Below, piece by piece: positions 6,837-10,535 of a stretch of DNA of 10,535 nt. Both the position numbers and the translations under genes were made by a program. Every line of letters begins with the position of its first letter. The stretch's first letter is position 1. The stretch is taken from the NCBI GenBank assembly GCA_002309395.1, contig DBWU01000075.1, forward strand, positions 22,923 through 33,457. The letters are read 5' to 3'. The stretch comes from Oscillospiraceae bacterium UBA1230 (GTDB lineage Bacteria; Bacillota; Clostridia; Oscillospirales; Oscillospiraceae). Under the pieces are notes generated by a model. That model saw nothing but the letters and a program-made list of their open reading frames with translations, searched no databases and was not told the DNA's origin.

Positions 6837-7409
6837 TTACGACCGTTTTTTGCCCCGCACGGCGAAGCCGAATACCAGTCCGCACACGCCGCCGATGATA
6901 TGGGTGAGCTGGGAGATATTGTCGGCAGTGAACAGACCGTCCACCACTTCACCGCCCAGATACAACGCTACCACCAGTATAAGTGTCAGCGGGATATCGC
7001 CCCGTTTGGACGAAGTGAAGGAGGATAGCACGATCATCATAAACACGATGCCGGAGGCACCCAGCAGTGCGGTGTGGGGGAAGAAGATAAACTGCACCAG
7101 GCCGGTGATCAGGGCGGTGATGAGGATGAAACGAAGGGTTAAGCGGCTTCCGTACCGATCCTCCACCGCCGGGCCTACCAGCAATAATAGGAGCATGTTG
7201 CCGATATAGTGGCTGTAATTACTGTGCCCCAGCACGTGGGTGAAAAAGCGCAGATACGTTAAAGGATCGCCCAGCGGCGCGCGGTATACGCAGAAGTAGC
7301 GGTAGGCAAAGTCCTGCCCCAGAATGCCGTCGAGCAGCAGGACTGCCAGCGATATGCCGGCGAAGGTGAGGATCACCGGCGCGTTGAAACGGATCGTGAT
7401 CTTTTTCAA
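6837..7409 (-). CDS. Rhomboid family intramembrane serine protease
   Basis: The 190-residue membrane protein begins at TTG (7409-7407), with GAGGA 8 bases upstream on the minus strand; no ATG fits better. Catalytic residues are present: Ser119 in LLGASGIVF (GxSG motif) and His170 in QLTHIIGG. The oxyanion-side motif is complete, with His58, His62, His67 and Asn71 in FTHVLGHSNYSHYIGN, matching the E. coli GlpG spacing of H-x3-H-x4-H-x3-N. About six membrane spans are visible (roughly 10-27, 66-80, 91-109, 115-131, 140-156, 167-184), the compact six-span bacterial form. The end RGKKRS is basic. It should sit in the cytoplasmic membrane and cleave single-pass membrane proteins; the substrate is unknown. 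The gene diverges from the EEP-fold gene and shares its promoter region. Confidence 0.93.
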   Translation of the reverse strand: MKKITIRFNAPVILTFAGISLAVLLLDGILGQDFAYRYFCVYRAPLGDPLTYLRFFTHVLGHSNYSHYIGNMLLLLLVGPAVEDRYGSRLTLRFILITALITGLVQFIFFPHTALLGASGIVFMMIVLSSFTSSKRGDIPLTLILVVALYLGGEVVDGLFTADNISQLTHIIGGVCGLVFGFAVRGKKRS

Positions 7410-7422
7410 TGAAAAAATCCTC

Positions 7423-7451
7423 TTTCTATTTTGATGATGTTCTATTATAAT
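7423..7451 (+). promoter_or_regulatory. Promoter of the EEP-fold gene
   Basis: TATAAT at 7446-7451 has TTTCTA at 7423-7428 with a 17-base spacer. The -10 is perfect and the -35 is weak (3 of 6). Expected start of transcription is near 7458, about 27 bases before ATG 7485. It overlaps the opposing promoter. Confidence 0.7.
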
Positions 7452-7472
7452 AGATTTATTCCGAAAAGTAAA
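7444..7472 (-). promoter_or_regulatory. Promoter of the rhomboid gene, sharing a palindromic -10
   Basis: Read on the minus strand, TTTACT (7472-7467) and TATAAT (7449-7444) are 17 bases apart. Transcription would start near 7437, about 28 bases before the TTG start. The -10 lies in the perfect 14-bp palindrome at 7441-7454, which also supplies the plus-strand -10. Confidence 0.7.
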
Positions 7473-7484
7473 TGGAGTGAGGAT

Positions 7485-8558
7485 ATGAAAAAAGCAATCA
7501 AGATTATTCTATGCGTATTTTTGGCGCTGGTACTCATCGCAGGCGGCTATTTTGCCTACGTATTTCTCGCCTATCACCGGATCGGGGACAACGTGCCTCT
7601 GGAGGTGACGGAGGGGGAGACGCTTGCCGCGGCGGAAACGGGGCAAACCTACAAGATCGTTTCCTGGAACGTGGGCTTCGGCGCCTATGAAAGCGACTAC
7701 GGCTTTTTCATGGACGGCGGCACGGAGAGCTGGGCGTGGAGCCGGGAGCGGCTGGACGCGAATTTGAAGACCATCGGCGATACGCTTGCGGCGCAGGAGG
7801 CGGATTTCTACGTCATTCAGGAGGTGGATACCGATTCCACCCGCTCCTATCACCGGGACGAGGCGGCTGTTTTACGCGGAGCGCTTACGGGATATGACAG
7901 CCTCTGGGCGCAAAACTACGATTCGCCCTTCCTCTTTTATCCGCTGACACAGCCCCACGGCCGTTCTGTCTCCGGCATCATGACCTTTTCCCGGTTCGGC
8001 GTGTCCTCCGCCGTTCGCAGGGAACTGCCCATTGAGGACAGCCTGATGAAGCTGCTGGATCTGGATCGCTGTTACAGCGTCAGCCGCGTGGCGGTGGAGG
8101 GCGGAAAGGAGCTGGTGCTTTATAATATGCACCTGTCCGCCTACACCTCCGACGGGACCATCGCCACCGAGCAGCTCCGGCTTCTGATCGGAGATATGCA
8201 GAGCGAGTATGAAAAAAGAAACTACGTGATCTGCGGCGGCGATTTCAACAAGGATATTCTGGGGGATTCCAGCGTCTACTTCGGCAAGTCGGATATTGAG
8301 TATACGTGGGCACAACCGCTGGATATGACGCTCTTTGAGGGGACGGGTCTGCGCCTTGCGGCGCCGCTGGATGAGGGCAACCCCGTTCCGTCCTGCCGCA
8401 ACGCCGACGGACCGTATCACGCGGGGCAGTACGTGCTGACGGTGGACGGGTTCATCGTATCACAGAACGTCCGGGTGGACAGTGCCGACGTGCTGGATCT
8501 GCAATTCGCCTATTCCGACCACAACCCGGTGGAGATGACCTTCACACTGGAACCGTAA
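7485..8558 (+). CDS. Membrane-anchored endonuclease/exonuclease/phosphatase-fold protein
   Basis: The product is 357 residues. ATG 7485 is chosen over the in-frame ATG at 7431 because GGAG at 7474-7477 lies 7 bases before it and the protein then opens with a normal signal anchor: MKKAIK, then a hydrophobic span at about 7-30. No clear signal peptidase site is visible, so it is probably tethered with the enzyme domain outside. The EEP fold spans about 56-354, with Asn62 in SWNVGF, Glu113 in YVIQEVD, His216 in YNMHLSAY, Asp253 and Asn255 in GGDFNKD, Asp321 in VDGFIVS and Asp345-His346 in YSDHNPVE, the full metal-dependent catalytic set. Members hydrolyse phosphodiester or phosphate-ester bonds in nucleic acids, sphingomyelin or phosphoinositides. 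An exported member in a gut-type Firmicute could act on extracellular DNA or lipid, but the substrate cannot be read from the motifs. Confidence 0.88.
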   Translation: MKKAIKIILCVFLALVLIAGGYFAYVFLAYHRIGDNVPLEVTEGETLAAAETGQTYKIVSWNVGFGAYESDYGFFMDGGTESWAWSRERLDANLKTIGDTLAAQEADFYVIQEVDTDSTRSYHRDEAAVLRGALTGYDSLWAQNYDSPFLFYPLTQPHGRSVSGIMTFSRFGVSSAVRRELPIEDSLMKLLDLDRCYSVSRVAVEGGKELVLYNMHLSAYTSDGTIATEQLRLLIGDMQSEYEKRNYVICGGDFNKDILGDSSVYFGKSDIEYTWAQPLDMTLFEGTGLRLAAPLDEGNPVPSCRNADGPYHAGQYVLTVDGFIVSQNVRVDSADVLDLQFAYSDHNPVEMTFTLEP

Positions 8559-8560
8559 CG

Positions 8561-8599
8561 AAAAAACGACTGCGGCGTGTTTCGCCGCAGTCGTTTTTT
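8561..8599. terminator. Bidirectional intrinsic terminator between convergent genes
   Basis: A perfect 17-bp inverted repeat (8561-8577 and 8583-8599) around a 5-base TGTTT loop has AAAAAA at its left end and TTTTTT at its right. Each strand therefore has a GC-rich 11-bp core followed by six Ts. It serves the EEP-fold gene on plus and the GtrA gene on minus; the GtrA stop codon (8600-8598) overlaps its edge. Confidence 0.95.
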
Positions 8600-9041
8600 A
8601 CGCTTGCCGTTCAAAATTCTCCGCCTGCTTTCGAGCCGCCTCATTGGTGTCGATACTGTCGCGGAACACGTAAAGGCGCTGATAGAGGTATTCGGTAACG
8701 AAATTCAGCACCATGTTCAGCAGCGTGACCAGATACTCGTTCCACAGCGCCGTTTCCGCCAGATAGTTGCCCAGAAGGGTGGACAGCGGCGTGAACACAC
8801 AGTAATAGGCAAAGACCTTTGCCATCGCCACCGGCACGTTGTTGGCGGACTGGAAAGTGAATTTGCGGTTGAGCGTGAAATTCCACAGCACCGACAGCAC
8901 CAGCGCGATCAAGTAGCACGGCCAGTAGGGGAGCTTCAAAAGCTCGTTGAGAAGCGTGAACGATACGATCTCAATGGCGCCGGCGGAGAGGGAAAACCCT
9001 ACGAATTTCAGCGTGCGGATCAGTTCTTTTTTCTTTTCCAC
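8598..9041 (-). CDS. GtrA-family four-span membrane protein
   Basis: The 147-residue product starts at GTG (9041-9039), with AAAGAGG 9 bases upstream. Four membrane spans are visible at about 11-33, 39-58, 72-94 and 100-119. The family hallmarks are WNFTLNRKFTF (53-63) after span 2 and YQRLYVF (120-126) after span 4. GtrA-like proteins are thought to flip or present polyprenyl-phosphate-linked sugars for cell-surface glycosylation, usually with a glycosyltransferase. No glycosyltransferase lies next to it here, so it appears to be a stand-alone gene with its own promoter and terminator. The C-terminal 20 residues are charged and probably cytoplasmic. Family assignment is good; the role is inferred from the family only. 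Confidence 0.88.
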   Translation of the reverse strand: MEKKKELIRTLKFVGFSLSAGAIEIVSFTLLNELLKLPYWPCYLIALVLSVLWNFTLNRKFTFQSANNVPVAMAKVFAYYCVFTPLSTLLGNYLAETALWNEYLVTLLNMVLNFVTEYLYQRLYVFRDSIDTNEAARKQAENFERQA

Positions 9042-9089
9042 AAAGCGTTACCTCTTTTTCTCGCGGCACCGTCGCCGCGGATTACGACG

Positions 9090-9118
9090 ATTGTACTACG
9101 GCTTTTTCCAAATTGCAA
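9090..9118 (-). promoter_or_regulatory. Promoter of the GtrA-family gene
   Basis: On the minus strand, TTGCAA (9118-9113) and TACAAT (9095-9090) are separated by exactly 17 bases. The predicted start is near 9083, giving a leader of about 42 bases. Confidence 0.8.
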
Positions 9119-9140
9119 CCGGCGGCGGCATCTCCGGCGC

Positions 9141-9175
9141 AAAAAAACGGGAAGGCGGTGAAACCGCCTTCCCGT
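9141..9175 (-). terminator. Intrinsic terminator of the small acidic membrane protein gene
   Basis: ACGGGAAGGCGGT (9147-9159) pairs perfectly over 13 bp with 9163-9175 around a 3-base GAA loop. On the minus strand it is followed by a run of Ts (complement of 9141-9147). It lies 22 bases past the gene's stop and upstream of the GtrA promoter, separating the two minus-strand genes. Confidence 0.92.
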
Positions 9176-9197
9176 GGCGTCATATGGATGCCGCGTA

Positions 9198-9593
9198 TTA
9201 CAGCAGGGGACCCCACCGCTCACCGGAGTTGTCATCGGGGTGGCCATCGGGGCGGTCACCGCTGCCGGAACCGCCGGAACCGCCGGAGCCGCCGGAAGGC
9301 GTGTTACTGTCAAGATCTTCCAGATCAATGGTCGGTTCATCGTCGGCATCACCCACCGTCAAACCGCCTTCGCTGGAGGAATCGGTTCCGCTCTGCTTTC
9401 CGTCGTCCTGCTTCTGACCGTCCTCGGTCTGGGTCTGCTCTGTTTGCCGGGGATCGTCAGTAATATCGGACGAACCGCCCTTATCCGCCTTTTTGCTGAC
9501 CGACATGATCACGGCGACCAGTATTGCCACCGCCACCACGCAAACCACAACGATGGCGATGATCCGAACGGTTTTCTTTTCCGCGAGTTCCAT
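9198..9593 (-). CDS. Hypothetical 131-residue single-span protein with acidic Gly/Ser-rich tail
   Basis: I do not recognise a family. An in-frame ATG exists at 9635, but ATG 9593 is preferred because AAGGAGGT lies 7 bases before it and 9635 falls at the promoter's -10. Residues 1-9 are polar, 10-32 form one strongly hydrophobic span (IIAIVVVCVVAVAILVAVIM), and SKKADK follows. The rest (39-131) is predicted disordered, rich in Asp, Glu, Gln, Ser and Gly, with GGSGGSGGSGSG at 101-112 and DRPDGHPDDN near the end. The cysteine at 18 is not in a lipobox. Topology is unresolved: the short polar N-terminus and the basic SKKADK after the span could place the tail on either side. A near-perfect promoter and a strong terminator bracket the gene, so it is probably a real, well-expressed unit. 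Function is unknown; no enzyme motif is seen. Confidence 0.75.
   Translation of the reverse strand: MELAEKKTVRIIAIVVVCVVAVAILVAVIMSVSKKADKGGSSDITDDPRQTEQTQTEDGQKQDDGKQSGTDSSSEGGLTVGDADDEPTIDLEDLDSNTPSGGSGGSGGSGSGDRPDGHPDDNSGERWGPLL
9264..9299. repeat. Short 9-bp tandem repeat encoding Gly-Gly-Ser units
   Basis: Four consecutive 9-base units follow the pattern GCCGGAACC (9264-9272, 9273-9281, 9282-9290, 9291-9299), the last two with changes. On the minus strand they encode the GGS repeat of the small acidic membrane protein. Such in-frame units can expand or contract between strains without a frameshift. Confidence 0.8.
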
Positions 9594-9633
9594 AGGAAGT
9601 ACCTCCTTATCCACGACCTGATCTATGGTATCC

Positions 9634-9661
9634 ATTATACTGTGAAATCAGTTTTTGTCAA
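9634..9661 (-). promoter_or_regulatory. Consensus sigma-A promoter of the small acidic membrane protein gene
   Basis: On the minus strand, perfect TTGACA (9661-9656) and perfect TATAAT (9639-9634) are separated by 16 bases. Both hexamers match the consensus exactly, making this the closest match to a housekeeping promoter in the window. Expected start is near 9627, about 33 bases before ATG 9593. Confidence 0.88.
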
Positions 9662-9717
9662 CCGCAAAAAAGGTGGCAGTTTTTGCCGCGCCGTGATTTG
9701 ACGCGCTGCATTTTTCA

Positions 9718-9746
9718 TAGACAAAACGGAAAAGCTGTGGTAGAAT
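9718..9746 (+). promoter_or_regulatory. Promoter of the thymidylate kinase gene
   Basis: TAGACA (9718-9723) and TAGAAT (9741-9746) are separated by 17 bases, each 5 of 6 to consensus, with an extended -10 TGG at 9738-9740. Start of transcription would be near 9753, about 30 bases before TTG 9783. Confidence 0.75.
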
Positions 9747-9782
9747 ATACCATACGTAAAGACGCAAGAGGGGGAGAGGCAC

Positions 9783-10454
9783 TTGAACGGCAGGCTGATC
9801 GTATTTGAAGGGACGGACGGGTCCGGCAAGGCGACCCAGACGGAACTGCTGTGCCGCTATCTGCAAAAGAGGGAGATCCCGTTCAGGAAGCTGACCTTTC
9901 CGCGGTATGACCAGCCCTCCTCGGCGCTGATCCGGCTGTATCTGGACGGGGCGTTCGGCAGTAAGCCGGACGCGGTGAACGCCTACGCCGCCGCCTCCTT
10001 TTTCGCCATGGACCGCTACGCGTCGTTCCAGCAGGACTGGGGCGATTTTTACCGCGCCGGCGGTTTGCTGGTGGCGGATCGCTACACCACATCCAACGCC
10101 GTGCATCAAACGGTGAAACTGCCGCCGGCGGAGCGGGACGCGTTTTTAGACTGGCTCTTTGACTACGAATACCGTCTGCTGGGTCTGCCGGCACCGGATC
10201 GCGTGCTGTATCTGGACATGCCCACGGAGCTGACGGAGCAGATGATGCGCCGGAGGGAAAAGGATACCCATACCCATGCCGATATCCACGAGCAGGACGC
10301 GGCGTATCTGCGGCAGTGCCGGGATAACGCCGCCTACGTGACGCGGCGGTGCGGCTGGACGCGGATCGATTGCGCCGAGGGCGGCGCGATCCGTACGGTG
10401 GAGGAGATCCACCGGGAGGTCCTGCGGCATCTTTCCGATCTGCTGCCGCAATAA
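9783..10454 (+). CDS. tmk: Thymidylate (dTMP) kinase
   Basis: The 223-residue product starts at TTG 9783, with a purine-rich GGGGGAGAGG ribosome site at 9770-9779; no in-frame ATG lies near the expected N-terminus. Motifs: P-loop FEGTDGSGKATQ (8-19), FPRYD (39-43), MDRYASF (76-82), the ADRYTTSNAVHQ segment (98-109; DR-Y/H plus the base-pocket residues), VLYLDMP (141-147) and the arginine-rich lid MRRREK (155-160), followed by DIHEQD. It phosphorylates dTMP to dTDP in the cytoplasm. The Ala in GKATQ replaces the usual Ser; I recall this wording as typical of a distinct clostridial branch of thymidylate kinases, so it is not a defect. Another dNMP specificity is possible. It is a single-gene unit, not the tmk-holB cluster found in many Firmicutes. 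Confidence 0.9.
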   Translation: MNGRLIVFEGTDGSGKATQTELLCRYLQKREIPFRKLTFPRYDQPSSALIRLYLDGAFGSKPDAVNAYAAASFFAMDRYASFQQDWGDFYRAGGLLVADRYTTSNAVHQTVKLPPAERDAFLDWLFDYEYRLLGLPAPDRVLYLDMPTELTEQMMRRREKDTHTHADIHEQDAAYLRQCRDNAAYVTRRCGWTRIDCAEGGAIRTVEEIHREVLRHLSDLLPQ

Positions 10455-10479
10455 AAAAAGAGGGGCGCGTTCGCGCCCC
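10453..10479 (-). terminator. Hairpin terminator for the minus-strand gene at the right edge
   Basis: GGGGCGC (10462-10468) pairs with GCGCCCC (10473-10479) around GTTC. On the minus strand it is followed by TC and a run of seven Ts (complement of 10453-10459). On the plus strand no T-run follows, so it is primarily the terminator of the leftward gene and may only partly stop the thymidylate kinase mRNA. Confidence 0.8.
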
Positions 10480-10492
10480 GTGCGTAGGTACG

Positions 10493-10535
10493 TTACCGGC
10501 TGAACGCGCCGTTCTCATCGCTGTTGCAGCCGCAG
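10493..10535 (-). CDS. C-terminal fragment of an unidentified gene, cut by the window edge
   Basis: On the minus strand a frame enters from the right edge and stops at TAA (10495-10493), ending in CGCNSDENGAFSR. The stop lies 13 bases before a hairpin with a minus-strand T-run, the expected layout for a gene end. Two cysteines flank a glycine, but 13 residues are too few to name a family. The frame itself is an inference from the stop and terminator spacing. Confidence 0.45.
   Translation of the reverse strand, partial: CGCNSDENGAFSR

Noticed and set aside
7431..7484. N-terminal extension of the EEP-fold protein from the ATG at 7431
   Set aside because: It would run through the promoter's -10 and lacks a ribosome site; ATG 7485 has a good one and gives a normal signal anchor.
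8577..9161. 194-codon plus-strand frame opposite the GtrA gene
   Set aside because: It starts inside the terminator and its composition is basic and motif-free, while the minus-strand frame has four membrane spans and GtrA motifs.
9264..9299. Short repeats as a possible CRISPR-like array
   Set aside because: The units are 9 bases, have no spacers and simply encode Gly-Gly-Ser in frame.
9594..9635. N-terminal extension of the small acidic protein from the ATG at 9635
   Set aside because: It begins within the promoter -10, upstream of the expected transcript start, whereas ATG 9593 has AAGGAGGT at ideal spacing.
9174..9701. 175-codon plus-strand frame opposite the small acidic membrane protein
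   Set aside because: It runs through the minus-strand promoter and has no ribosome site; the minus-strand gene has a promoter, ribosome site and terminator.

Overview
The window is about 60% G+C and looks like chromosomal DNA of a high-GC Gram-positive anaerobe of class Clostridia, most likely Oscillospirales/Ruminococcaceae-like. The reasons are strong AGGAGG-type ribosome binding sites, a TepA-type ClpP paralogue, the long clostridial form of M18 aminopeptidase, an HtpG with the Gram-positive style NISRE region, the clostridial GKATQ-type thymidylate kinase, and frequent GTG/TTG starts. This placement is inferred from protein resemblance, not from a marker gene. I see no rRNA, tRNA, insertion sequence, phage gene or CRISPR array.

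Left half (1-5780), all on the + strand. The window opens inside a gene whose product joins the end of a Sua5/YrdC threonylcarbamoyl-AMP synthase to a complete dephospho-CoA kinase. Its stop overlaps the start of an M18 aminopeptidase (ATGA overlap). TepA follows after 70 bases, then a 92-residue tail-anchored membrane protein of unknown function, then HtpG (Hsp90), closed by a very strong hairpin terminator. TepA and HtpG suggest a protein-quality theme, with the peptidase possibly finishing off peptides, but co-transcription past the first two genes is not shown.

Right half (5781-10535) is a series of single-gene units on alternating strands, most with a recognisable sigma-A-type promoter and a hairpin terminator: a uridine-kinase-family nucleoside kinase (+), a rhomboid intramembrane protease (-), a membrane-anchored endonuclease/exonuclease/phosphatase-fold protein (+), a GtrA-family membrane protein (-), a small acidic Gly/Ser-rich membrane-anchored protein (-), thymidylate kinase (+), and the last codons of a - strand gene. 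The rhomboid and the EEP-fold gene are divergent and appear to share one palindromic -10 element. Several intergenic hairpins carry their T-run only on the minus-strand side.

Most of the window is housekeeping and membrane-protein genes. I do not see a convincing new multi-gene system. The points most worth a second look are the Sua5-CoaE fusion, the symmetric divergent promoter, the two small uncharacterised membrane proteins, and the tandem repeat inside the nucleoside kinase promoter. No stretch over 300 bases lacks a gene.
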